This document shows positions 24,201 to 38,677 of a stretch of 64,000 bases of DNA, piece after piece; position 1 is the first letter of the stretch, and every line of letters starts with the position of its first letter. The notes beneath the pieces are model-generated. The model worked only from the letters and a program-made list of their open reading frames with translations, did no database searches and had not been told where the DNA came from. The DNA lies in NCBI RefSeq assembly GCF_018139145.2, contig NC_059481.1, positions 2,282,368 through 2,346,367 on the forward strand, read 5' to 3'. The stretch comes from Gymnogyps californianus (lineage: Eukaryota > Chordata > Aves > Accipitriformes > Cathartidae). Position numbers and translations under genes: made by a program.

Positions 24201-27200
24201 GAGCCCTGGAGCTGGGACAGTGGCCCTGGGATGAGCCAATGAATCCCCCATCTGTGGCAGGGATGTGCCAGGCTGGCTGTGCCAGTACCGCCTGCAGGAA
24301 AGAAAATAGTCCCCGGCCCTCTGGGATATTCAGGGAATCTCCCAAAGGGGAACTTTGCGATGTCGCTACTGCAGTTTTCTTGCAGAACGTGCAGTTTTAT
24401 TGAACTGGAAAAATTCCTAGAAGCGTATTAACACCCGCACCCCCCATTATGGCAAAAGTGTCGTAATGGATCTTTTCAATCTCATTTCTTTTTGATAGTC
24501 AAGATGTTTCATTGGATGTTATCGCTTTAATTTCATCCAGACTTTTCTACTGTCTCACTTACATATAGGCTTTGTATTATGTGTCACATTACACTGTTCA
24601 AACATTATCCGAGTGGAACGTTGTTACTTATTGAAATGAAATTCCCTTTTGGAATTTCCTACAGGACATAAAATTCCTTCCAGCAGTGCTAAACTGAGAG
24701 ATGTGCTTGATTTTGGGGTACGGTACCACTTTTCAAGAGATTTTTTTGGTGACAGCAACAAGGTGTTCACTCTGAACCCTACAGAAGGCAATATTAGCTC
24801 CGAGCATTGTATTTCATAAGCTTCCTGTCTCTGAGCCTGTTTTGTCGCCCAGGGTCCCTCCCAGCACCACAGAAGCAATTGCTTCAAGCTGAGCTTAATT
24901 ACTTTGATAAATTAGATAATAAGGGGTGGAGAGAGGGGATGATACTAGTAGAAGGGAGGTGATAAGATGGAGGTGGTTACTTGCTGTGGTGGTAAGTTAT
25001 TGGGAGCTGTCTTGGTCAACAGAGGTTTCACCTATGAGCTGCTGCTTCTTTCTGGGGTGATGCTGTGAGTTACCTCTGAATAATCCCCTGGGGATGGAGC
25101 TGCCCCACCTCCCTGGGTCTCCCTGTGCCTCTGACGTCCCTGAGGGACACACCGAGCACGGACACCCTCCCTGTCCCCTGTAGCTGGTGGCCTGGGTGAT
25201 GTTATTTGCGCTCCTTCGATGCTATTTATCCCCCCTGTGTCCTCTTTGCATTGCTATTTCACTTCTGCTCCCCTCTGCCGTGCCAGCCCAAGAGGCTCGG
25301 GTTTAACTCTGTGCCCAGGGAAGCAGCAGTGTAGGCAGGAGTGGGAACAGGGCTGCAAATCCCCGGCTTTGGGCAATTCCCTGGGCAGAGGTGCAGGCAG
25401 CCGCTGGTGGTGAGAGCTGGTCCCCCCCCTGCCTTGTGTGACCCCCTCAGGGCATTGCTGCGGCCCCCGGAGCCCTTCCTCTGTGCGGGGCACCCACCCT
25501 GTGAATTTGCAGGGGGATTGCTTTTGAAGTCTTATATTCAAGCACTAAATAAGTTGATTCCCCTTGTTTTGGGGATTATTTATAACCCCCAGCCCCAAAA
25601 GGGGATCTCCCCTTGGTGAGCAGGTCCCCAGCGAGATCCTCGCTGCCTGGCATGGGGCTCCATCCCTTCCCAGCCAGACTTTGGCAAGACTCAGGTCTTT
25701 TTTTTTTTTTTCTGCAGAGCTATCGAAAGGAAAACAGGCTTTGAAGGAAGGCAAACAGCCTGTGATCCTCCACTGTGGGTTGGGGTCTGCTGCCCTGCTC
25801 CCCACCCAGGGGTTTGGGGGTCCTCGGGTACCCTTGTGCCTTGCAGCTGGCTGGTGAGCTGCATCCCCGGGATGGAAACACCCAGGAGCAGAGCGGTTTG
25901 TGCTCATGAAAGTCCATTATTTTGGTATTTCCTTTTCCAAAAAAAGGGGAAAAAACCTTTTTTTTTTTTTTTCCCTCTTTCTTGAACACTTTGAAAGGAA
26001 ACATCAGCTTCTTGCAGCAAACCCATTTTGGCATCCAAAAAATTCACGGAATTTGGAAGAACTGGAAGAAGTTTGATCTCTGGACTGTCAGAAACAACAG
26101 GAAGAAAAAAAATTGGTCCGAGCAAAAAGCAGTTTCTCTCCCTGCATCACCGCCCTGATTGGCATCCCTGGCTGAGAGCAAATCCTTATTTGCTCTCAGA
26201 AAAAAACCTTATTTTTTTCCAAACTTGCACACAAGGCAGTTTTTAGCCTGATATTAATTGGGCTTAGGATGCTGCAGGGGTGAAGCTGTCCATTTAAGTG
26301 GACTAAAGACAGGTAGATTGGCTTTCAGGGCTGCAGCAAAATGAATCCATCTCTTCCCTCGGTCTCCTAAAGGCCAGTTCTTATTAGAGCAGCCGAAGGG
26401 AGAAGGGGGGAAAAAAAACCCAAAAAAAAGAATAGAGACAAGACCAGGTCAGCAAGAAGGGGAAGGAAGATGCGATGTGCAGCGAAGAGACCAGATTGCC
26501 TGCCTGGAAGTTGGGTTGTGGTTTCTTTTCCCTCTCCCTATGAAGGGTGCAAGATAAACAGAGACAGAAGGTTGGAAAGTGTCCCAGAAAGGTTCCTACA
26601 GAAGCAGGCCAAACGTATTTAAAGCGGATAAACACCAGGCAAAGAATTGCACCAGAATTTTGAGTCAAGGTGATAGAAAATTAAACCCTTTAAAGCTGCT
26701 ACAGGTGCCTCAGGTACATGATCTCCACCCTAACTGCCCCCAGCCTGCCTGCAGGGACTGGAGGGCTCCAGGAGATGCTCTGAGCGTGGGTCTGTCCCCA
26801 TCCCTCCTCCAAATATGTCCCCTGGGTAGGTGGGCTGGCAGGTTTTCCCCATCAGCAGGCAGGAATGTTTGGTTGGTGTTCATAAGGATCTTCTGTTTTA
26901 AGGGCATCATTCTAAGAGGGCATCCCACAGCCATATCCATCTGACTGCAAGATGCTGAAACCTCCCCTGGTTTTATCGCTGGTGCCATCAGCATCTCCGC
27001 CTCCTGCCGGTTTTCTGCTTCGGGAGGGATTCCTGTATTTATGGGCTTGCTACACTGCCCAAATAAATCACGTGTGAGATGGGGGCAGCCCACGTGTGAC
27101 AGCAGCGTCCAAGCGTGGAGCCCGATGCTGTGGTCAGCCCGGTGTGCTGTCACCAGGGGATGGAGCAGCTGCGCTGGCGTGTAAAGAGAAGAACCATGAG

Positions 27201-28359
27201 TGAGCTGGTACCCACCGTCCCCACCAGCTGGGCAGCCCAAGGACTTCACTGTAATGTTTCAGTGTGTAACCATACCTACGGATTTATTGTATGCATGCCA
27301 TAGTGGGCTGTCAGCAGCTCGAGACTGGTGGTTAACGCCTGCTTGGTGGGTCAGGAGGAGCAGTGGAGGTGTCACTTTCTGACCATGGCAAATACTCCGG
27401 TGTACGGGACTATCTCCTCGTGGGTCCCAGCTTGGCCAAGATCCGGGCTTTGCAGCGATGCTGTGCGGAGGTGGGGGTGCTGGTACCTCCCATAGAGTTT
27501 GGGGGTCACCACTGCAGCGATGGAGGGAGCATCCTTCTGGGTGGTGGGACCTGGAGATCAGGCTGTGCCGGGGGTTGGAGGCACCTTGCTTACCATAAAG
27601 CCACCACTGCATCTGGAAACGCATTTTGCCGGATGGTTTGGCCGTGTTTTGCTTGGAGCCACCCGTTTGGGAAATGTTTTGTCCTGGAGTAGAGAAAGAA
27701 ATCCCAAAAGAAGCTTTTTAACTGAGATGGAGTAAAAGAGAGGGACAGCATCGGTGGTGGGGGAGCGTGCAGGTGGACCTCAGCAGGTTGAAGGCCTGCA
27801 TCCAGGGTGCGTTTCCCCCTTGGGCACCATCCTGCACCTCACAGGCTGTCTGTCGTGGGGCAGAACACCCATGGGTGCTGGGGACAGGAGACCCCCACCT
27901 TGTTAAGGGCTTAAATGACCTCGGTTTTGCTGTACGAGTGGTTGCGCAGCACAGCAGCCGTGCCCAAGGCTCCCGTGCATGGATGGGGCGCGGAGCAGGG
28001 AGGACAGCCAGAAAACATGGCTTTGGGGGTTATTTTTTTAATGTGGGTGACTTGGTCATGCTGCTGGTTGATGTAAACCTCCAGAAAAACCTATCTGCTC
28101 ATCACATGGGGTTTTACTCCACCGAAGGGAAAGCCCAAATCTGTTGCCCCATGTCAGAAACCCGGGTGAAATGGGGAATGTGGGGCAGCTTCTGCAGAAC
28201 ACAAGGGGTGGGGGAGGAAAAAAGTACAGGACCTTAATTTGAACCATCCTGGAGTTTTATTTTTTTTGCTTGATGTGTTTTGTATTATTGAAGTGGCTAG
28301 CTTACCAAGAAGTTTATTTTTAATCAGTCCCATGAGATCTTTTTGAGAAAATGTCACTA
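21216..28359. other. Gene-poor DNA with one AT-rich island
   Basis: No exon is recognisable in about 7 kb. At about 24,361-24,900 an AT-rich island stands out from the GC-rich flanks. It is non-coding and could be a conserved element or an old, unrecognised repeat. Long GC-rich open frames at 22,579-23,211 and 23,428-24,345 (minus strand) overlap other frames and carry no motifs, so they are not called as genes. Confidence 0.5.
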
Positions 28360-28465
28360 AAATATAAATATCTATATGTTATGTATTTATATTTTACATA
28401 TATCATTTATCTTTTATATGTTTTTATATATATTTATATAATTTATGTATTTTTTATATATATAT
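28360..28465. repeat. AT-rich low-complexity tract
   Basis: About 105 bp of almost pure A/T with overlapping TATATATTTATA words. It is a simple repeat with no coding or promoter meaning. Confidence 0.85.
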
Positions 28466-31400
28466 GCCCATACTGTTTACCTTTCTAATAACCCCAGTGA
28501 TGTCCCCTTTATCCCTGGCAGTCTTGCAGGGCTGGTGGAAGGGAGATCTCCTGGCACAGAAAGTAAGTCATCCTGAAAAGACTAACCCCAAGAAACCACC
28601 TTTTTCTTAGGATCTGGAGTCTCAGCATCCCGTGCCCAGGCGCCGGTGCCTTTTTTTTTATCTTCCCTACCTCGCCTACAGCAGGTCCCAGTCCTTGGGA
28701 CCGTGTGTTTGCTAAATCAGATCAGAGCCAGGCAGTGAGGAGGCGAAGGGTGGACATGAAAGTTTAATGGCTCTGTGTCTCTAAAGGCTGAAAATCAGGC
28801 TGCTCCGGGTAGTTTTTTTATTTTTCCATCTTGCTCGCTGCTGATTTTAGCATGTTAAATGTTTAAAGAACTGCTCCCCATGCCAGGAGCTGCGGCAGGG
28901 ACCCTTGATCTGATGCTTGGGGAGGATGGAGAGATCTAATGCCTCTTTTTTTTTTTTTTTTCTTGTGGGACTTGGCTATAAGGCAGGAGTCCGTATCCAC
29001 TCAGCTTGGTAATAAACCTTCCTTTCTTCTTCAGAATGAGAGAATAGCACTGGTCCAACAGTAAATAAAGGTTATAATACCCAATATAAACATTCATTGG
29101 CGTCCTACACCCACATGTCTGCATGTTGCCTGGTTACAAGTAGAAAAGGCTAGTGGCTTATTTATCTAGGAAATATGTCCTGGGTATAACCTCATGTCTG
29201 AATTTAAACCAGTGTAATTCATTCCGAGCAAACAACAGGATAGGTGATCTCAGTATGATTTGTCTCCTTGCCCCCTGCAATTTTCCGGCTCACCCCAAAT
29301 CAACCTTATTTCCAATGACTGAAGCCTCCAAATGAGGAGTTTGCGCTGGGCTGACAATGTCGGTGAATAACCTGCCAATGATTTAATTGTGGTGGGTGGC
29401 TATTTTTGAGCTTGTAAGCCAAGCTGCGGGCAGTTCTTGTCTATTCCCAGTCCCTGACTGCTTTCTGGATCAGAGCACCTTCTCCCAGCCCCGCTGCCGG
29501 GGGCTGAGCCAGATGGGCTGTCTGTCGGCAATGCTGTAAGGTGAGGCAATGAACTTGGAAGGCTGTCTGGATCTCTGACTCCCCTTTTCCACTCCCTCCT
29601 GCTGGTTTTTGATCCGTGCTTGCTATGTCTGACTCCATTTTGCATCTCTTCCTTTGGTCCCTGTGAAATCTGGCCCTCCTTCTCCAGGTCTGCTTGCTTC
29701 TTCAGGTTACTTCTAGGTGAGATCCAGCACTGGTCTCATCTCCCTGTAGTGACCTTCAGGTTGGGATGCCCCAACACAACATCCAACCTGTCTGTAGAGC
29801 CTGAGCCAAAGAAAACCTTTCCCAATAGACGGGGAAACCTCGCAGTAAACACGGAGCTGAGCTTATATATAGGGATATTTCCCGCTGAATCCAAGCCTGG
29901 GCTCCGTAGAAGGTGCTGATGTGCAGTGTTAAGTGATTCACGGTAACGCATTTATGGTGAATCTACTCTTTGTGTCCCAAGGCATTTCCACGCAGGTGAG
30001 GACCTGTGAACTTTGAGGAGTTAACAACACTATTTTGCTTTTTACTGCACTGACATAAAGTGTCAAGATTACCTTGACTTCTTTCAAGAAGCCAATTGGC
30101 AGGGTTGTTCATTAGGAAATGGCTCAATAAAAGCGCTTTTTTAAAAAATTTATTGAACCTATAAAAGGAAGTAATATCATGAACAAATGGAATGATACCA
30201 AAAATGACATCCTCTGTGTCCTCGCAAAAATTCATGTACAGCAAAGCGGTGTCCGTAAATCTTGGTAGGAATTCCCAGCAGCTGCTTAATTTGGCCACAC
30301 CAGGTAATCAATATGTGAGGCTGTTACATGAGATGGATTTGTGGGTGTTTGGGGAATGCCTTTTTCTAGCGCTGATGGCCTTTCCCACCTGGCTGCGGGG
30401 GAAGAACAAGGCTTTGGCATTGCTGTCCATTTATATAGCCTCTCTACAGGCTTAGAAACGGGCTTAAGCACCACCTTGGGCACTGTCTGCCTGCAGCAGA
30501 GCTCTCGCCTGCCTGTAAAAGCATCTCTCTTGCTGCCAGGAGAGGTGTGTGGCTCCATCCCCTGAGATGGAGATGCTCAGTGCTGGCAGCGATGCAAGGC
30601 TGAATAAGGATAAGAGCAGAAATCCCGGTCCCTGCTGCCTCATCACTCCAAAACATCTGCCAGCTGCTCAGAGGTGGGCATGGGGGCATTTGGACCGTCT
30701 TAGAAACGGTCATGGATGATGCAGAAACCCAGAGCCTGCAGCAAGCAGGAGTGATGGAGATGTCAGGATGAAATTTTCTTGGTGATGCTGGTCTATGGAG
30801 GGAGCGCAGCGTAAGGTCATGGTCAGAGACGGAGGGACCGGCAGCTCCCTGCTGACCCTCTCCAGCACGCGTTGCTTTGCCTATCTCCATCAGTCTCAGC
30901 CATTCGGGCTTCACAGCCCTAGGTTTTTCCATCCCTCATCCCAAAGAAAGTCTTCTCATGCTTAATATCCTTTTTTTAGTCTCTCATTTCAAGACTTTTA
31001 TTGGTTTGTCCTCTTGTCAAACTAAACACGAGCTGCATAGCCAGAGGTATTTATCAAAAGAGCAGGGTTTTTCTTCCAGGCGGAAAACCCCGAGGTTGGA
31101 AATCTTAAGCCAGAAAAAACACAAGCAATTACCACGGATCAGCCACATTTGATATGTCATCGCCTGGCTGGAAATGCTGCATTTATTTACATGTGCGTTG
31201 GGAAGAGGAAAAAGCAATGCCCTTATTGTCCATTCATCTCGGCTCCGCTCCTCACCTGGTTTGATGAGTTTTGCGGGCGTTCGCTGATAAATGTTTGGTT
31301 TCAAGGATCCAAGGTCATGCTCTGCTTCTCAGCGTGCCAGGAGTAAAACATCACCCAGGGCATGCATACGTGAATGCAATTGCTTACATTTCTTAGCTGA

Positions 31401-34400
31401 TACAGGTTGGGAAGGACACTTTTATTTCATTTCTTTATTTTCCCAGCTTGAATGCAGCCAGTGTTGGAGAAGGTCGTTTTCCCTAGGCAGCAAGGGCTTG
31501 GGAAGGGTGGAAGGACCCTCTCTAGGTGTGTGGAGCTGCCAGAGCAAGGACGTTTCCTCGTGACTAGCTCAGCAGGCAGCCCCGAGAGGAGGCAACGGCC
31601 ATGAGTCAACCTTTCTGCCTCCTCCTTCTTCCTCCTGCCACACACCAGCAGCAACGTGCCTAGACTTTCCCCGTGGGCCTTGACCTTGTGGTACAGGATG
31701 CCCTCCAGCAGCTTCCTGGGGCAGGGGGGAGCCTCTGGCTCTACGTGCCCCCAACCCTTTTTACCCCAACCCTCCTTCTCCACCCAGACCATCCATATGT
31801 CTTCTGGGATCTTTGCAGAGAGGGTTAAAATACTCCAAGTTGTCAGCATGTGTTGGAAATGGTTTCATCTTGCTCCATCTTAAACTTGCCTCCTCCTTTG
31901 ATCCCCAGGAGGTGTGACTGCCATTCCCATGTCCACCTCATTGCGGCAGGAGCCGCTTTCCTTCCGTGCAGGCTGAAGCACTGTAGTCCTTGCTGGAGAC
32001 GTAGCTCCTCAATGACAGCCATCCACCGCAGGCATCTCCTAGACGATGCTCCTTGTCATCGCAACCGGAGACCCGGAGCACTGGGGCGGGTTGTGCATCC
32101 AGCTTCACCCTCTTGGTGAGGTGGACCTCCATGTGCCATCTTGTCCTTCTCTACCGGATCCTCGGACCTACCTGCTCCTGCTGGTGGGGAATAAGTGAGT
32201 CCCGAGCACCGAAGCAGGGAGAGGATGAGATGAGGAGCGAGAACGTGCTGTTTTGCCAAGCTGGGGAGCATTAAATGATAAAGGAGACATGTTTGTGTAG
32301 TGGCTGCACATGGGCTTGCTCCCTTCAGCAGTTTCCCATTAATAAGTCTTTGTGAATGTTCCCGGGCATGCAAACTTTAAATAGGCAGCTTGTCAGCTAG
32401 GAACGGAGCCTTTCATAGATCTCTCTGATGGAACAGTTTTTAAGAACAAAACTGGCAACAGGGAGGGAGATTTTGCAGCCCTCCATCCATAAAAGATGAA
32501 TGGGTTGCTGGAAGATGCTGTCAGAGAAGCTAACCAGCTATTTGGATGATGGTGGGATTGCTGCGCAAAGGGGCTCCTCTGTTGCAATACCCTTTTCTGC
32601 CTCACAAAGTATCCCTGCCTTCAATTTCTTTTAAGACCATCTTGCTTAGCGAGATCTTGGCTGTGCCAAAGAAGAGCTCGCCTCCTTTCCCTGCTCGTTT
32701 CTGGGGGTCCAACTTTGACCCACTCAAGGGGGAGACAAGAGCTCCTTGGAAATACCTTATAAATTCTTATTTATGTTCCTCCCCCCCTTAATATTTCGTG
32801 GTCTCTGGGAACCAGAAGACAGGAGAGCGCAACAGCTGAGCTGAACTTGCCAGGCAGAGTGGTCAAGAGTTGCCCTGTGATTGCAGACACACAATTTCAG
32901 GACATCAGGCTTCTAGATCATGGGTCTGAATGCTGCCTGAAAGTAGTTTTGGGTGGATGCGAGATGGTTAAAGGTGGAAATAATCACATTTTCACTTTTA
33001 GAGGTTTCAGCCAGACGTAGCATGGTGCCTGCACCTTTCTCATGTGTGTCTTGTGGCTCCTAGCAGCTGTGCTGAGAATCGGAGCTCCCTGGGTGACAAT
33101 TTAGAGGGATGTCGAGGGAGATCAGAGGGGTGGAACGGTTTGTGTAGGAGGAAAGCTTAAATAACCCGGCTCTCATCAGCATAGGGAAGGGATGACAGAT
33201 GGGGTTGGTGACAGAGGTCTATAAAAACCCGAGCGGCAGGGAAGGGCGAGCAGGGAACGATTATTCTTCTTCACAAGGTGAGAACCAGAAGACTTCAGAT
33301 GAAAGAAGTTTTGAAACAAAGACAAGGACTTGTTTGCACAACCCATCATTCAGCTCCATTGCGTCAGCACGGAGGTGCAGCATCCCAGGCAGGACCTGGT
33401 GGTGATGGGTCTGACTGTTTTGAAATGGTGTGGATAGATTCCCTCTCATCTTGAAGCTGGAGTTTTAGAATTTCTCTCCATCTTTTTGAACAAATCACGG
33501 TGGGGTTTGCTTCTTATATCTACACTCAGTTTTTGCTTTATCTCCGAGGTGAGTTAAGTTTTTCATGGCATACAGCTCATGAGGGATGACCTCCTCTTCT
33601 GGCTCTAGGCAGACCTTGCTCAGAGAGCTTGGAAAGGAGCTGAATTGCAACGCTGAGACCCCAACTGTGGTACCCTGTCCTCTGAGTAAAGCAATGGTTC
33701 AGAGAGGGAGGTTAGACCACCAGGGCAGGCTGGAGGGAGGTAGAAGTCATGTACCATAATGCTAAATGCTCATCTCCATGCCGTGCCAGGAGATGACATG
33801 AGTGTGGAGATGAAGTCCATCCTGGGGGTTCCCCTGGACGATGGAGGATGTGTTTGGGGGTACTGGCTGCTCTCAGTTTGTGGCACTATCTGCCTTCCCG
33901 CAGTCCTGTGCTAGGCAAGGCTTTCTCATTGCTTTCAGAACCCTGGGGAATTGAGGCGCATCCTTGTGCTAAATAGAAAACTCTGCCTCAGCCTCCAACC
34001 CGGGCCTCTGTAGCCAGTCTCCTCCCAGGGGTGTCATCACCACTTGACCCCTATGAGTTCCCATCTCCCTGCCTCCACTTTAAAGAGCATTTTCTCAGTC
34101 TGTATGAGACTGAATTAATTTCTGGTCCTGCCTCCCAAGGTCAGGACCTGTCTGGAAAAGGCTCTAGTTCACCTCTCCGTGTAGTCTTGAGATGCCCAGA
34201 CGCACTAGATATTGGGGGATGGTATGGCAATCTCCAGAGCTTTTCCTTTCTATGTTAAATAACTGGAAAAGAGCATTATTTTTTTCATTAAAAATTCATT
34301 TGGAAGTGGTGAGGTTTCTGAGGATGTAATTAGCTGGGTTCTCCTCCTCCATCAGCTCTCTCCAAAGCTTCTTGGGATCACACTTTTCTCTTTTCCTCCT

Positions 34401-37400
34401 CATTTCACTCTTTCTTAGCCCTTTTGCAACTTGCTTACGTTTCCCTCGACACCAAGTAGGACAGATCCTTACCAGTCTCAGACAGAAGCGAAGACAGTAG
34501 TTAATACAGGAGATGAAATCTGGCCCAGTTACTCCTCAACAAGACAGCTCTGGAAGAGCATTTCTTTGCATCCAGACCTCTCTTCTTTCATGTGCTGCAT
34601 CATCTAGCACCGTTTCAGCTCTCTGAGCACAAACCCTGCGCTCTGGGTGGCTTTTCTCTAAAAGTATCGGGGCTAGTGGGGCAACTCTCCTGGTCCTAGA
34701 CGGGAGGATGCAGGAGGGAGATGGGGATTGTGGGCAAACCTTCCCTTGAGCGTTACTTGCCTGAGCATCTCTCGCGTGCCATCCTGGGTGTTAGCAGCTG
34801 TGTATCGCAGATGACCGGTGGTTCGTTTGCAATAATGAGGGCTGATTGATCGATTTACAGTTGCCTGCAGCCGAACCAGCCAGGCTTTGCAGGCTCCCAC
34901 CACATACCCAGGCTCTGCACTGGGGGAGTGAGACAGACTCTTCCTAACTACGTCTATGCCTTTTTGGTTGTTTTTCTTTTGTCTTCCCACCCCCCCCTCA
35001 CCCCAGTTCCTGTTCTTCTCCCTGTTTTTTCATTCGACCACCCCAGCCATCATCTGGATGTCTGACCCACCACTTCAGCAGGTATGAGGCCAAGGCACAG
35101 ACTTTATTTCCAGAAGCAGGCTCTCCGCATGGGGCAGCTCATGCTCAGCAGGCATCTGCAAAGTCCTTGGGGTGGCTTCCTCTCCTTCATAGTGTCTGTA
35201 AGTCCTGCCTTCACTCTTAGCTTCCCCTTCAGCAGTCCTTTCCAGATTCCTGCCTTGGAATACCCTTCTCTTGGAAAGCCCTTTCTCCTTATCCTCGGAT
35301 TCCCTGGGTCCCAGCAGCTTGGCAGCCAGATCCTGGCAAGGCTTTGTTAGCCCTGTCCCGTCACTAACATGGCTTCTTGCTTTTCAGGCAGGAGCTGGTT
35401 CGCATCCCACTGCCCTGGCCCCACGGATCAGTGCATTTCTGCAACCAAAAGGGCTGTGAGTGGGTGGGCGAAAGGAGAATTGGGGGGTCTCGAACTCCTG
35501 TTGCATACTTTCGCTGAGAAAAATGAGATGTGGCATCGCTCCCTTTGATTCAAGGACAAGAAAAGGCTGATCTGCTCCTGCCTCCCAGCAGTCGGAGGAC
35601 AGCAAGCATCTCTGCTCATGCCCTGTTTTCCTTCTCTGTAAAACGCAGGGAAGAGGATGCCTGGCTGCTTGGAAATGCTCTGTAGCTGGCAGGTGGATCT
35701 TCCCGAAGCTTTGCTCTGCCAAATGATCAGCCGCTGAGGAGTTAAAGTACTATTTAAATGAGTCTTCAATTAGGCCCCTAATGATGGGGTATGGCACCTC
35801 CAAGACCCTTTGTCAGGCTAATTTCCCCACATAGATTCATCTTCCCCTTACACCCCAAAGGTTGGTTGTGTGCTGAGGGACCCTCCCCCTGCCCCCCCAG
35901 CTCTGAAATTACGATTGAGATTGATTAAGATTTATTCTTTTTAATTAAGATTGAGAGGCTGGAACCCCAGGGTGCACCAGCCTCAGGAAGAAGGACAATT
36001 ATGCAGCAATTACACAGCCTTGTAATCACATTATACATGGGATGTAGACTGAGATCTACCAAAGCCATTGTAAATGGGTCATCAGCAAACCCAAGAGATG
36101 CTAAACGACTTGGGCACCTTTAGCTCCTTGCCGAGAGGCTCGGATTTGGGTTGGAGAGGAGATGCTGGCTGAGAATGCCACGTGACCTCATATCTCAGTG
36201 AACTCCTGTCCCTGTGACCTCACAGCATCCATCAGTGCATCTCTGCCTTGCAGGCATGCGATCTTCTCCTCTTATGAGCGGGTGATGCATCAGCATCACT
36301 GCAGAGCTGGGAGATGGCGAGTGCCTCCTCCCAAACCAACATCTCTGAGCTCAGACCCTCTTTCTTCTCCCTGCTGGTACCTGGGGCTCCCCGGGTCTGG
36401 GCAGCCCTCCTGGTTCCTGTCTTTTACTCCACTTGGAGAGGAGTAAAAACTGGGCAAGCCTACACCATACCTCTTCATAACACTCCCCCAGATGCTATTT
36501 CCAGCCCAGGGGATTTCCTTGGGAGATGAAAGCCCAACTGTACGTACACAAGGTGACTGAAAGGAACCATAAAGGCGTTTTGGAGACAGGATCTGAAAGG
36601 TCAGGCGTCTCTGACTTGTGCCTTGATAAGAACTGGCCAAGCTGGCATCGCTCAGGACCTTGGGCCTGTTCCAGTTTAGGTCTCCTGGTTTGGGAATACA
36701 CCTTGACCTGGCTCACCCAGAGCCAGCCCGGGTTTTCTGCACCATGTCCCTCCGGTCCCATAGCCCCAAGGTGGCAGAACTGCCACGCAGGTGCCAGCGA
36801 TGGGGACACGGTCTGTTTGGTCCCAGGGTGGCCGAACTTCTGCTGAAGCCCACCCTTTTGTAAGGAGGAAGCAGAAGCACAAGAAGCACAAATTCACTCT
36901 GGTTTCCCTTCGGTTTGGTGCTGGGTTTAAAAAGAAGTGAATTTCCCTGCTCCCCCTCCCTTCAAAGAGCCGGGCAGCAGCGTCGGTGGTGTTCCCGCAC
37001 CCCACTGCCTGCACAGCCCTTCCTCCAGGACCTGCCTTGGACCCCAAGAGCTGCGTTATTAAGCGTTTCTTCTGCTGGATGCAGAAATTTCAGATTCCGA
37101 TACCGTTTCCTCTCCTGGTTTTCATCCCCTTAATTCCTCCTCTCTCTTCGTTTCTAATTAGCAATGCTAACCCACACTGCACTTGCCTTTTATCCTCCGC
37201 TAAAAGCGGGCTTGAACTGGAATTAAATGGAGCGATGTAGGCTCGGGGCTGCGTTTTCCCACTGAGGGAGTCAGGGTACGCGGTCAATAGGAGCTGTGCC
37301 GGAGCCAAGCAGGTTGCTGATGTGGTTTATGAGCTTTAGGATGGTGCTAACCCAGGGGAGCTTTTGCTACCCTTGCCTGGCTGGCCCCACTCTCCTCTTG

Positions 37401-38672
37401 CTTGGAGAGAGCCAAGAAGATGCTCATCAACATGCTGAGCAGGCTCAGCGGCGGAGAGGGTGGCTCCAGGGGGTCTCCAGCCTTGCCGGGAGGTCCACCT
37501 GGGTGGCATCTGAAGGGGAAACCACCCCCCGAAAGTTTCCTTTTTCCTCCCCGTTTTTCTAGGGAAATAGATAAGTCCTTGAGGAACCAGCGTCCCTTTG
37601 CCTAGCGATGCTCTGTGCTTATCCTCATCTGGCATTTCTCGTTCGCTGGCTTCTTTTTATTCTTTTCTCGCAGTTTACAAATGTCAGCTTTGCCCAGTGA
37701 GGGAGAATTGATTCTTACAGTGAAACACCTTTTTTTTTTTTTTTTTTTTAATTCCCTCCTTTTTTTAAGCCTCTAAAAACAGCTTTTTCATTCCCCTGAA
37801 AGCAGCCGGGGAGCTCCGAGACAAACCCAGACACCTTGTCACACTTGCAGAGAGCTGCGAAAACAGTCTGCTTCCCCCTTGCCGGGATGGTAGTGAGAAA
37901 TTTTCCTGTCTGGGCTTAAAGGCAGTGTCTGGAAAGCATCTGTGGAGGTCAGGGCTGGCTTGCTGGTGGCATGGAGGTTGGAGACAGTGCTTTTTGGCCG
38001 GGTGATTTCTTAGGCCCTGTCCAGCTGGTGTACGGAGCTACAGCTCCGGGACCCAGGGGATGGGGAGGTGGGGGAAAGGCCGCTCCTGCCTCCTTGGAAA
38101 TGGAGTTGTGTTGTCCAAGAGGGGCCACGACGTGGGGTTGGTCTTGCAAAAGTGCCGAGCATCCCCCCCCCCCCCCGTGCAATGGGGTGCAGCCGCCGTC
38201 CGTGCCCCTGCAGCATGCCGTGAGCTCCCTCCCTTCTCCTGACACCGGGGAGCCCCAGTGCGTCTGGGAACGGGCAAATCTGGGCTGAAAACTCTTCTGC
38301 TGAGCTGTGTGGGTTTAAATGAACTTGTAAACGGGCTGCTTTAGCAGGAAACCCTGAAACTGCTTGTCCAAGTAGCATGGCTTGGGACATTGCCACCTTC
38401 ACGAGGCTCTGTCGGGCCACAAGAGCAGATGATGGCCCCAAAGCCACTCCTGGGGACACGGATGGGGTGCCCGAGGTGCCACGTTGTCATCCCCAGGGCC
38501 TGGCATCCCTCCTGCAGCCAGAGGCAAGGAAATATCTCATGGGGCAGTTCCCGAGATGAGATGCTTGTGGTCAACAGCACTTGGAGATACATCTGTCTGC
38601 CAGCCCGTCCCCCCATCCTGCACACCCTTCCGGGTCTGAAATGGGGAAAAAACCAATAAGAAATCCCACTTT
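28466..38672. other. Gene-poor DNA, no recognisable exon
   Basis: About 10 kb with no supported gene. Short homopolymers occur: 20 T at 37,730-37,749 and 15 C at about 38,164-38,178. Human genes that I recall lying further upstream of TBC1D21 (such as INSYN1, with its glutamate-rich coiled N-terminus) were looked for in the translated frames and not seen. They are either beyond the left edge or absent. Confidence 0.55.
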
Positions 38673-38677
38673 GGTCC

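Noticed and set aside
23428..24345. 305-codon minus-strand open frame
   Set aside because: No recognisable domain, low-complexity Arg/Pro/Ser composition, and overlapping frames of similar length on the other strand.
1..38672. CR1 LINE copies, expected in bird DNA
   Set aside because: I looked for the typical 3' ATTCTATGA repeats and for CR1 RT motifs and found none I could support. Old fragments may be present.
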